Below are positions 33,976-41,629 of a stretch of 64,000 bases of DNA, in pieces (the first letter of the stretch is position 1; each line of letters begins with the position of its first letter). The notes beneath the pieces are model-generated. The model saw only the letters and a program-made list of their open reading frames with translations, was not told the DNA's origin and made no database searches. This DNA comes from Streptomyces sp. NBC_01224 (GTDB lineage: Bacteria > Actinomycetota > Actinomycetes > Streptomycetales > Streptomycetaceae), in the NCBI RefSeq assembly GCF_036002945.1, contig NZ_CP108529.1, positions 8,427,001 to 8,491,000 of the forward strand. The letters run 5' to 3'. A program made the position numbers and the translations under genes.

Positions 33976-35679
33976 TCAGATGGTTCCGCCGAAGTGCCGC
34001 TCCACGATCGCCGCGGTATCGGTGCCGCGCGGCAGGGTGCCGTACTGATGGCCACGGGCCTCGCCGAGCCGGGCGGCGACGAACGCTTCGGCCGTCGCCG
34101 CGGGAGCGTGACGCAGCATCAGCGAGGACTGCAGAGCCAGCGCCATGCCCTCGACGGTCGCCCGGGCGCGGGTCTGCGCGGCCAGCGGGGAGCGCAGGTC
34201 CTCGGCCAGCTCCTGGCGTACCCGACGGATGTGTGCGTCCAGTACGGAACTGGCACCGGCCGTGGTCTCCAGCTCGGCCCAGAAGGCGTCCAGCGACTGC
34301 GGGGTCCTGGCGATACCCCGCAGCACATCGAGCGCGATGACGGTTCCGGAGCCCTCCCACACCGCCATCACCGGCTGCTCGCGGTAGCGCCGGGCCAGCG
34401 GCCAGTCCTCGGTGTAGCCATTTCCGCCCAGACACTCCAGCGCTTCGTAGGCGTGGTGCGGGCCGCGCTTGCAGATCCAGTACTTGGACACCGCGGTGGC
34501 CAGCCGCCGGAACATCGCCTCGGACTCGCCGCTGTCGGCCTCGTAGGCATGGGCCAGGCGCAGTGAGGTCCAGGTCGCGGCCTCCGTCTCCAGCGCCAGA
34601 TCGGCAAGGACCGCCGTCATGGCCGGCTGGTCGACCAGCCGGGCACCGAACGCGCTGCGGTGGTGCGCGTGCCAGATCGCCTCGGACACCGACTGGCGCA
34701 TGCCGGCGGTGGTACCGAGCACACAGTCGAGCCGGGTGTGATTGACCATCTCGATGATGGTGGGGACGCCGCGGCCGGGCTCGCCGACCCGTACCGCCCA
34801 GGTGCCGTCGAACTCCACCTCGGAGGAGGCGTTCGACTTGTTGCCGAGCTTGTTCTTCAGCCGCTGGATACGGACGGTGTTACGGGTGCCGTCCGCCAGT
34901 ACCCGCGGTACGAGGAAGCAGGTGAGCCCGGCCTCGGCCTGGGCCAGGACCAGGAAGGCGTCCGACTGCGGGGCCGAGAAGAACCACTTGTGGCCGGTGA
35001 GCAGATGGGCCCGGCCTTCGGGGTCGGAGGGCAGCGGGACCGCCCGCGTGGTGTTGGCGCGGACGTCGGAGCCGCCCTGCTTCTCCGTCATCCCCATGCC
35101 GAAGGTCAGCCCGGACTTGCTGCCCGGGGCGATCGGCCGCGGGTCGTAGGAACGGCTGAGCAGGCCGGGCAGCCAGTCCCGTCCCACGTCCGGATCGCGC
35201 TGCAGGACCGGGACCACGGCATGCGACATGGACATCGGGCAGGCGTGGCCGGGCTCGATCTGGGCGAACAGCATGAATGAAGCCGCCCGCGCCACCGCTG
35301 CTCCGGGCTTCGGGTCGGCCCAGCCCGCTGTGTGCGTGCCATGACTCACCGCCGCGCCGATGACCTCGTGGTACGCGGGGTGGAAGTCGATCTCGTCGAC
35401 GCGGTTGCCGTAGCGGTCATGGGTGCGCAGGACGGGCGGGGAGGTGTGGGCGAGCTCCGCACTGATCTGGAACCGCTCGGAACCGACCAGGGTGCCGATG
35501 TCGTGCAGCTCCGGCTCGTGCCAGGCCGCGCCGAACGTCCGGACGGCCTGTGCGAGCGGCAGATTGGTGCCGTACTCGTCGAGGCCGGTCCGGGGCGGCG
35601 CCTGGTTGGTGACCTCATGGGTGGGGTGCGGCGCGGGGGCCTCGGGCCGGACATCGGTCCGGTGCGGGGTGACGGTCAT
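33976..35679 (-). CDS. AidB-like acyl-CoA dehydrogenase family protein
   Basis: A 567-residue flavoprotein of the AidB branch of acyl-CoA dehydrogenases. It has the AidB-type N-terminus (TNQAPPRTGLDEYGTN), GMGMTEKQGGSDVRANTT for FAD, GHKWFFSAPQSDAFLVLAQ, and LGGNGYTEDWPLARRYRE with an AVWEGSGTVIALD segment. E. coli AidB protects DNA against alkylation and has weak isovaleryl-CoA activity. In Streptomyces such genes are normally paired with a divergent or adjacent TetR repressor; here only its tail remains upstream. ATG start 35679. Confidence 0.9.
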   Translation of the reverse strand: MTVTPHRTDVRPEAPAPHPTHEVTNQAPPRTGLDEYGTNLPLAQAVRTFGAAWHEPELHDIGTLVGSERFQISAELAHTSPPVLRTHDRYGNRVDEIDFHPAYHEVIGAAVSHGTHTAGWADPKPGAAVARAASFMLFAQIEPGHACPMSMSHAVVPVLQRDPDVGRDWLPGLLSRSYDPRPIAPGSKSGLTFGMGMTEKQGGSDVRANTTRAVPLPSDPEGRAHLLTGHKWFFSAPQSDAFLVLAQAEAGLTCFLVPRVLADGTRNTVRIQRLKNKLGNKSNASSEVEFDGTWAVRVGEPGRGVPTIIEMVNHTRLDCVLGTTAGMRQSVSEAIWHAHHRSAFGARLVDQPAMTAVLADLALETEAATWTSLRLAHAYEADSGESEAMFRRLATAVSKYWICKRGPHHAYEALECLGGNGYTEDWPLARRYREQPVMAVWEGSGTVIALDVLRGIARTPQSLDAFWAELETTAGASSVLDAHIRRVRQELAEDLRSPLAAQTRARATVEGMALALQSSLMLRHAPAATAEAFVAARLGEARGHQYGTLPRGTDTAAIVERHFGGTI

Positions 35680-35748
35680 CGCAGGTTCCTGTCCTTGGTC
35701 GATGGGCGGGGCGGCGGGGGAGTGGGTACGGCGATGTGCGGCTCGCGA

Positions 35749-35961
35749 TCAGGCGCCGTCGGCTACGACGGCTCTGAGGCACAGCGTGGCGATGCCCTCC
35801 ACGACCGGTCCCGGGTCGGTCCGCTCGCCGACCGGAGACAACGGGCCGAGAAGTGCCTCGCCGACCGCCGCGATCACGGCGGCGGCCGACAGCTGTGCAT
35901 TCGCCGCAAGCAGCCCACCTGCGGCAATACCCGCGGCGATGGCCGGCTCGGCGAGGGCGTG
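35749..35961 (-). pseudogene. Remnant of a TetR-family regulator (C-terminal third)
   Basis: On the reverse strand 71 codons encode a helical TetR-type ligand-domain end (AAVGEALLGPLSPVGE, then GIATLCLRAVVADGA and TGA at 35749-35751). An in-frame stop at 35962-35964 and unrelated AT-richer DNA beyond replace the helix-turn-helix half. It lies 70 bp upstream of the AidB-like gene, where a TetR repressor of that gene is usual. The rest appears deleted. Confidence 0.7.
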
Positions 35962-36412
35962 TCAGCGATGTTCTGAACCTCAATTCATATCTTCCTCTGT
36001 CACTCAATCACTGTTGTTCTCGCGGTGCAATGGCTCGCAGTAGAACTGTCGTTCCTCTTTCCGTAGGTAGGGGAACGGGTGTTCAAGCCTGTGCGGATGG
36101 TGGTTGTTACGGATTTCCCGGACCGGTCACGCAGGGGGTGCGTGGGTGTGTGCCGGGTATCCGATGCCGCCACTGGCTGCATCGGTTCGGTGTCGCGCGG
36201 ATGGGTGCAGCAGGCAGGGGTTGACAGGTACTCGGAGGGTTGGATGCGTGCCGGTTACAGGCGCGTGTGACGGAAATGTCCGTACTTCGTAACGCGTATC
36301 GGTGCGTCTTTCGTGACTCGGGCAATCGGGCCACAGTGTGCGTTCTCGGCAACAGGCCGAGACCGAAAAACGCTCGGACCGCACGGTCCGGGCCCGCATC
36401 TGAGGGGTCTTC
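35962..36412. other. 450-bp non-coding gap upstream of the lamin-tail gene
   Basis: Locally AT-richer than its surroundings near 35980-36060, with no coding frame I can support. Near the 3' end are two short hairpins, CTCGGC-AACAG-GCCGAG (36345-36361) and CGGACCG-CA-CGGTCCG (36375-36390), just before the ribosome site GAGGGG of the next gene. They could be a 5' leader structure or operator. It marks the deletion or insertion edge of the TetR remnant. Confidence 0.5.
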
Positions 36413-37222
36413 ATGTCCCGTTCCGCACGGCGGCTCACCGCTACCGTTCTCGCCTCCGGCGCACTGGTGGCGGCCGCCGCACTGCCGGCGATCGCAGACG
36501 AACACGACCACGGGATCGGTCGCGACCGCGGTCACGGCCACACCCAGACCGACCCACGTTCGTCCGTGGTCCTGGGCGCGATCCAGTACAACAGCCCCGG
36601 GTACGACAACGGCTCCAACCACAGCCTCAACGGTGAGTGGGTCACCGTCACCAACACCAGCCGTCACTCGGTCAACCTCCGCGGCTGGACCCTGAGCGAC
36701 GAGAGCCGCCGCACCTACCGGTTCGACCTGCGGCTGGCCGGCCGCTCATCGGTGCGTGTGCACACCGGAGTCGGCCGCGACACCAGCCGCGACGTCTACC
36801 AGGACCTTCGCAACTACGTATGGGACGCCAGCGACACGGCGACTCTGCGGGACGCGTACGGTCACAGGGTCGACTCGAAGTCCTGGGGCCGCGACCGCGA
36901 CCGCGATGGCCGCGATGGCCGTGACCGGGACCGCCACGACCGGGACCGCGATGGCCGTGACCGCCACGACAGGGACCGCGATGGCCGGGACCGCGATGGC
37001 CGTGACCGCCACGACCGGGACCGCCACGACCGGGACCGCGATGGCCGTGACCGCCACGACAGGGACCGCGATGGCCGTGACCGCCACGACCGGGACCGCG
37101 ATGGCCGGGACCGCGACGGCCGTGACCGCGGTCACGACGGCCGCACTGGTCACGACGGCCGTAACGGCCACGACGGCCGCGAAGACCGTGGCGGGCGTAA
37201 CCACCACGACGGTCGCGACTGA
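36413..37222 (+). CDS. Secreted lamin-tail-domain protein with Arg/Asp/His repeat tail
   Basis: A 269-residue exported protein. The signal peptide spans about 1-28 (ends ALPAIADE). The lamin-tail domain covers about 45-155, an Ig-like fold (NGEWVTVTNTSRHSVNLRGWTLSD, YRFDLRLAGRSSVRVHTG). Residues about 160-240 are built only of RDRDG and RDRHD-type units, followed by GHDGRxGHDGR repeats to the end. The mixed-charge, His-rich tail is likely disordered, able to bind metal or polyanions, and could self-associate. GAGGGG lies five nt before ATG 36413. Confidence 0.85.
   Translation: MSRSARRLTATVLASGALVAAAALPAIADEHDHGIGRDRGHGHTQTDPRSSVVLGAIQYNSPGYDNGSNHSLNGEWVTVTNTSRHSVNLRGWTLSDESRRTYRFDLRLAGRSSVRVHTGVGRDTSRDVYQDLRNYVWDASDTATLRDAYGHRVDSKSWGRDRDRDGRDGRDRDRHDRDRDGRDRHDRDRDGRDRDGRDRHDRDRHDRDRDGRDRHDRDRDGRDRHDRDRDGRDRDGRDRGHDGRTGHDGRNGHDGREDRGGRNHHDGRD
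36895..37195 (+). repeat. Tandem coding repeats (Asp-Arg-His-Gly units)
   Basis: Imperfect 15-bp-based units (CGNGACCGCGATGGC and CGTGACCGCCACGAC types) repeat about 20 times inside the lamin-tail gene, then a related GGTCACGACGGCCGC type unit repeats. Because the units are multiples of three, other frames also stay open and give repetitive shadow ORFs. Such arrays expand and contract by slippage. Confidence 0.9.
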
Positions 37223-37273
37223 CGCGACCGGCGACCGCTCTCCGTCCTCGGAACGGCCGCCACCACCCTGATC

Positions 37274-37310
37274 GCGGCGCCCCGCGGCCACCCCGGCCGC
37301 GGGGCGCCGC
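37274..37310. terminator. Perfect 16-bp hairpin between convergent genes
   Basis: GCGGCGCCCCGCGGCC (37274-37289) pairs perfectly with GGCCGCGGGGCGCCGC (37295-37310) around a 5-nt loop. It lies between the lamin-tail gene (ends 37222) and the phospholipase remnant (ends 37316) and should terminate transcription from both sides. Confidence 0.75.
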
Positions 37311-37315
37311 ACTTG

Positions 37316-37726
37316 TCAGTGATCGTCGGGCCGCCGAGCGGGGCGCGCCGCGTTGAGCGCGTCGACCGCCCCGCGGATGTCTCCGATCGTCGTGCAGTCG
37401 ACGGCGGCGAAATTCACCGGACTGCCCCGCCGCTGCTCGCACCGGTGCGCACGGTCGAGCACCCAGTCACGGGCGTTGACCTTGCCCGCGTCGATCCTGC
37501 TCCCGCCCGCGACGGTGATGAAGTGGTTGAGCAGGAAGAGCCGCTTGCCGGTGCCGCCGCGGTGCGGGACACAGCTCATCTTTTCCGGGCTCTGGAAGGC
37601 GAACGGCATCTCCATCCCGTAATGGTAGAAATTGCGGTACCACGGTGCGGGACCGTCGGCCTGCTCGGCGAAGACCACGAGCCGCCGTCCGCTGTCGAGC
37701 ATCTCGCCCGGTGTCGGCCACGCCCA
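37316..37726 (-). pseudogene. Remnant of a PI-specific phospholipase C-like protein (C-terminal half)
   Basis: The reverse frame encodes about 137 residues typical of the second half of a PI-PLC X-domain protein (WAWPTPGEMLDSGRRLVVF, YRNFYHYGMEMPF, then LFLLNHFITVAGG and a DWVLDRAHRC segment). The first half with the catalytic histidines is absent; upstream the same strand switches to another frame continuous with the ORF at 37934. So this is a 5'-truncated gene, probably fused by deletion to foreign sequence near 37726. Confidence 0.65.
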
Positions 37727-37934
37727 GCACGGTGGTGATGGCTTCCACCGGAGCGAGTCCCTCGTGTGTGAAGGTGCGGGCCCGGCGGATGGCGTCCAGC
37801 TGATTCCCCGACGCGGCGAGCACCTGGGTGATGTCCCGGGTGCCGCCGCCGGCTGCGGTACGCAGCTCGGCCACGGTCGGCACGAGGAAGGCGGCCGTGC
37901 GCAGTGGGCGCCGCATGCCGAGGTCAGGACTCAT
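37467..37934 (-). CDS. Hypothetical ORF overlapping the end of the SpoIIE-like gene
   Basis: An ATG at 37934 lies inside the last codons of the SpoIIE-like gene and opens a frame of 155 codons. Only the first 70 residues look protein-like (AAFLVPTVAELRTAAGG, then ITQVLAASGNQLDAIRRART, helical). After about 37726 the frame runs out of phase through the phospholipase remnant and is Arg-rich nonsense. The real product may be a short helical protein fused to junk by the same deletion. Family unknown. Confidence 0.3.
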   Translation of the reverse strand: MSPDLGMRRPLRTAAFLVPTVAELRTAAGGGTRDITQVLAASGNQLDAIRRARTFTHEGLAPVEAITTVLGVADTGRDARQRTAARGLRRAGRRSRTVVPQFLPLRDGDAVRLPEPGKDELCPAPRRHRQAALPAQPLHHRRGREQDRRGQGQRP

Positions 37935-40017
37935 CTGCCAGGGACGGGATCTCCTGCTCGGTCCACAGGGCCTTGCCGTCGCTGCTGTACCGGGTGCCCC
38001 AGTGGGTGGCGAGCTGGGAGACGATGAACAGTCCGCGTCCGCCCTCGTCGACGGTGCGCGCATGGCGCAGATGGGGTGACACCCGACTGCTGTCGTGCAC
38101 CTCGCAGGTGAGGGAGCGGTCCAGGATCAGACGCAGTTGCAGTGGAGGGGTGCCGTAGCGGACGGCGTTGGTGATCAGTTCGCTCACGATGAGTTCGGTC
38201 GCCTCGGTCGTCTCCTCATCGAGATTCCAGCCGTCGAGCCGGTCGCGCACGAGCGTACGGGCGATGGCGGGCGTGGTCCGGTCGTGGGCCAGCTCCCAGG
38301 TCGCGACGCGTTCGGCCGGGACGACGCCGGTACGTGCGAGGAGAAGGGCGGCACCCTCGGGACAGTCCTCGGCCGGAAGGGTGTAGACGACGTCGTCGCA
38401 CAGGTCCTGCAGACTCCGGCCGGGCTGCGCGAGCGCTTCCCGTACCCGGTTCGCGGACCCGTGGCCGGTCAGGAGGGTGCCGGTGAAGAACGCCAGAACG
38501 CTGCCTTCGTCGAGCTCGAAGGCAGCGGTGGCGAACGGCGAACTGTCGGTGGAGAAGAGCGAGGGCCCTTCGGGTACGTCCAGGGTGGTCGTGGTGCCGT
38601 CGGGCGTGACGAGAACCGGCGTCGGATGCCCCGCCCGTGCGATGGTGCAGGTACGGGAGAACGGGTCGTAGACCGCGTACATGCAGGTCGCCTCGGGCGA
38701 TTCCCGGTGCAGTCGGTCGCCGGGCGGAAGTGATGCCCGTTCGACGGCCAGGCGGCCGGCGGTGTCGCTGAGCCGGGCAAGCACTTCGTCCGGCTCCAGG
38801 TCGAGACCGGCCAGCGCGTGGATGACGGTCCGCAACTGCCCCATGGTGATGGCCGTCTGGAGGCCGGGACCCTCGACATTGCCGATGATCAGAGCGGTGC
38901 GCGCGCCGGAGAGTCCGATGGTGTCGAACCAGCAGCCGCTGTTGCGCCCTGGCAGCAGGACGTGTGCCGTCTCCACAGCGATCCGGTCACCGTCGCGCTG
39001 GGGGAGGAGCCGGCGTTGGACCGTCGACGCGATCACATGGTCGCGTTCGTAGCGCCGTGCGTTGTCGACGCTCAGTGCGACATGAGCGGCTGCGGTCAGA
39101 GCGAGCGGGACATCGTTCTCCTCATAGGGCTCCGTCCCCCGGCACCGGTAGAGACTCACCAGACCGAGGACCGTGCCGTGCAGCTTCAGCGGGACCACGA
39201 TCAAGGAGTGGGCCCGGGTCGCTTCGATCATCCGGGTGCTGTCGGGGTCCGCGTCGAGCCACGGTGTCCGGGGACCGATCTGGACGAGACGGGGCCGGAG
39301 ATCCGACGCGGCCAGACCGTAGGGGGTACGGGCGGGCAGCCTGCGCATCTCCCCGACCAGGCCGTCCCTGCGACCGTCGGCGCCGAGGCCTCGGACTGCC
39401 GTGCGGCGCAGTGGGACATCGCGCCCCAAGGGCCCGGTCGGCGGATCCGAACCGCGCAGGACCTCATCCACCACCTCGACCACGGCGAAGTCGGCGAACA
39501 CCGGAACGACGGCCTCGACGAGCCCCTCGCAGGTGGCCGCAACATCGAGTGACCTGCCCACACGCGTGCGCACCGCGGCGAGACACGCCGCCCGGACGCG
39601 CGCCTTCTCCTGCTCGTTGATATCGACGACCGCGGCCAGCAGCCCGAGGGTGTGACCGTCCGCATCGTCCAGACGGTAGACGGACACCCTGAGGCTGCGA
39701 TTGGGGCCGGGGGCGTCCTGGAGCCGGCCGCGGATCACGCGGTCGCGCGAGGCCACGCCGGTGTCCAGCACTCCGCGCAGCATTCGCTCCGCTTTGTGCG
39801 GCTGTTCGAGGTGGTACGCGTCGGTGAAGTGACGCCCCGCAAGGAGCTCGGCGGGGACGACGTCGGAAAGGGGGTTCGCCCGCACCACCCGCAACCGCGT
39901 GTCCAGAACATGCAGGCCCACCGCGGACTGGGCGAACAGCGTGTGGAGGACCGCCGCCCCCATACCGTCGACCGGAGTCGCCCCGGGGTCCGGTGCACCG
40001 GCGTCCGAGTCCGACAC
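37924..40017 (-). CDS. PAS-GAF-SpoIIE-HATPase protein with degenerate phosphatase site
   Basis: A 697-residue signalling protein: PAS (about 25-125), GAF (about 145-320), SpoIIE/PP2C-like (about 345-555) and RsbW-type HATPase (about 575-690). The kinase-like end keeps SELITNAVRYG (N box) and DEGGRGLFIV (G2). The phosphatase has lost its metal ligands: GGDWYD is SGCWFD, GDVxGHG is GNVEGPG, YTDGLVE is FTGTLLTG, and DDVALL is EGAALL. It probably acts as an anti-sigma or kinase-type switch with a sensory pseudophosphatase. GTG 40017 follows GGGGGTG; no reliable start lies upstream. Confidence 0.87.
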   Translation of the reverse strand: MSDSDAGAPDPGATPVDGMGAAVLHTLFAQSAVGLHVLDTRLRVVRANPLSDVVPAELLAGRHFTDAYHLEQPHKAERMLRGVLDTGVASRDRVIRGRLQDAPGPNRSLRVSVYRLDDADGHTLGLLAAVVDINEQEKARVRAACLAAVRTRVGRSLDVAATCEGLVEAVVPVFADFAVVEVVDEVLRGSDPPTGPLGRDVPLRRTAVRGLGADGRRDGLVGEMRRLPARTPYGLAASDLRPRLVQIGPRTPWLDADPDSTRMIEATRAHSLIVVPLKLHGTVLGLVSLYRCRGTEPYEENDVPLALTAAAHVALSVDNARRYERDHVIASTVQRRLLPQRDGDRIAVETAHVLLPGRNSGCWFDTIGLSGARTALIIGNVEGPGLQTAITMGQLRTVIHALAGLDLEPDEVLARLSDTAGRLAVERASLPPGDRLHRESPEATCMYAVYDPFSRTCTIARAGHPTPVLVTPDGTTTTLDVPEGPSLFSTDSSPFATAAFELDEGSVLAFFTGTLLTGHGSANRVREALAQPGRSLQDLCDDVVYTLPAEDCPEGAALLLARTGVVPAERVATWELAHDRTTPAIARTLVRDRLDGWNLDEETTEATELIVSELITNAVRYGTPPLQLRLILDRSLTCEVHDSSRVSPHLRHARTVDEGGRGLFIVSQLATHWGTRYSSDGKALWTEQEIPSLADES

Positions 40018-40173
40018 GGATTCACCCCCATCAGGCTCCGTCCACCGCGCGTATCGGTGGGTAGGGACAAGCGTCGATGTACCCTGCCCGCTTCGCCACT
40101 GCTCGGTGGCAGACGGATGAACAGCCGCCGGGACCACGGAAGAACGACTCCTCACGCCGCTCCGCGCCCCCTC

Positions 40174-41484
40174 CTAGGCGCCCGCCGGCCCGTCGGCCGA
40201 CGGGGTGCCACCGGAGGCCGGCCGGGCGGGCGTCGCCGCGGACTCGGGGGCCGACCCCGTGTCCGACGCCGGCGGTGGGGGCGACGCCCCGGTGGACGGG
40301 GGCACCGGAGCCTGCGGTTCGGTGGTCGTGGACGTGGTGGGCGGCGAGGAGGCCGAAGACGACGAGGACGGCGCGATGGCCGAGGAGGAGGACGCGGACG
40401 GTGGTTCCGAGGACGGGGATTCCGACGAAGCCGAGGCCGAGGTCGACGGGCAGGGCCCGGTGGAGGCGCCGGGAGGCTGCGACGAGCAGGGCGAGAAGAT
40501 CGTCTTCGAGGGTGGGGCGGTCTTCTCGTCGTGGCCGCCGGTGTCACCGGCGTCGCGCCTGAACCAGTCGCCACTCTCCGGGTCGAACATGATGAACGCC
40601 TTCACCGCCTGCGGCGCCGGTTCCACCACCACGACATTCGAGGGGCGGTAGCCGGGCCACGCGTCGCCCATCAGCTTCACGCTGCCCTTCACCGCGACCG
40701 GCGGGAGCAGCGGGTTTCCGCAGGCGCAGCGCACCCGTGGCACGCCGTGGTCGTCGACCAGGACGGCCGTGCCGGCCTGGAGCACCGCCTGAAAGCTGGT
40801 GGGTGCGCCGTTGCGGAACCCGTGGTTGGTGACCCGGGTGTCCAGCCGCAGCTGGACCGGGGTCAACGAGCGCAGATAGCCGGGGACGTCGGAGGGATCG
40901 ATCCCCAGGACCGACGCGAACGCACTGTTCTTGCCGGGATCGGCCGTGAGCGCGGTGATCTGCTTCTCCACGTCACAGCTGGAGACGTTACGGGTGCCTC
41001 CGTACAGCCCCGGCGTCGAGCCCCGTACCGCCTGGGTGACGTTCGCCGCTGTCTCGGAGGCTCTGGGCAGCGGGGTCGGTGTCGTCGCCCCGGAACTGGT
41101 CCGCGCCGTCGAGGGGGTGTACGGATCGGGGCCGGTCGAGCCGGCCGCCTGCAGGAAGACCTCGCCGCCCGCCACCGATCCGCCGTCGGAGCGGGTGAGG
41201 ACGACGCTCAGCACCACTGCGGCCACGATCACCGCGGCGATCGCCGCGACCAGGGGCACCGATCGCCACCAGGGACGCCCGGAACCCCCGCCGGAGCCGG
41301 AAGTCTGCGCCGCATGACGGGGGCCACCGGGTCCGCCCGTGCCCCCTCCGGCCGGTGGCCCGGACGGAGGGCCGGAGGGACGGTGCGGCGGTGGCGGTGG
41401 CACAGGTCCCTGTTGCGTGGGGCCCGAGAGAGGGCCGGAGGGGGGACCTGCGGGGCGGCCGGACGGCGGGGGTCGGTCACTCAC
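40174..41484 (-). CDS. DUF6777-domain membrane protein
   Basis: A 436-residue protein with a Pro/Gly-rich cytoplasmic N-terminus (about 1-72), one transmembrane helix (about 77-97), an extracytoplasmic DUF6777 domain (about 115-330; includes SSCDVEKQI and the RCACGNPLLPP motif) and a Ser/Pro/Thr-rich tail of about 100 residues likely spanning the wall. The function is unknown; homologues are restricted to Streptomyces and relatives. It is divergent from the streptophobe gene (145 bp apart). Confidence 0.78.
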   Translation of the reverse strand: MSDRPPPSGRPAGPPSGPLSGPTQQGPVPPPPPHRPSGPPSGPPAGGGTGGPGGPRHAAQTSGSGGGSGRPWWRSVPLVAAIAAVIVAAVVLSVVLTRSDGGSVAGGEVFLQAAGSTGPDPYTPSTARTSSGATTPTPLPRASETAANVTQAVRGSTPGLYGGTRNVSSCDVEKQITALTADPGKNSAFASVLGIDPSDVPGYLRSLTPVQLRLDTRVTNHGFRNGAPTSFQAVLQAGTAVLVDDHGVPRVRCACGNPLLPPVAVKGSVKLMGDAWPGYRPSNVVVVEPAPQAVKAFIMFDPESGDWFRRDAGDTGGHDEKTAPPSKTIFSPCSSQPPGASTGPCPSTSASASSESPSSEPPSASSSSAIAPSSSSSASSPPTTSTTTEPQAPVPPSTGASPPPPASDTGSAPESAATPARPASGGTPSADGPAGA

Positions 41485-41629
41485 GGGTTCTTCTTCCGGG
41501 CGGTAGGGATCGATCCCGATTCTTCCCTTACGTGCACATTGTGTGCTCCGTGCTCACGAGGTCCGCAAGCCGACGCCGACCGGCTCTCCCAAGGGGCGAA
41601 GTGCCCGGCGCCGTGCCTAGCGTGGCCCC

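Noticed and set aside
36895..37195. CRISPR array
   Set aside because: Units are contiguous, coding and in multiples of three, without spacers.
40018..40155. Longer N-terminus of the SpoIIE-like protein from 40155
   Set aside because: The GTG at 40017 has GGGGGTG just upstream, and the extra 46 residues are low in protein character.
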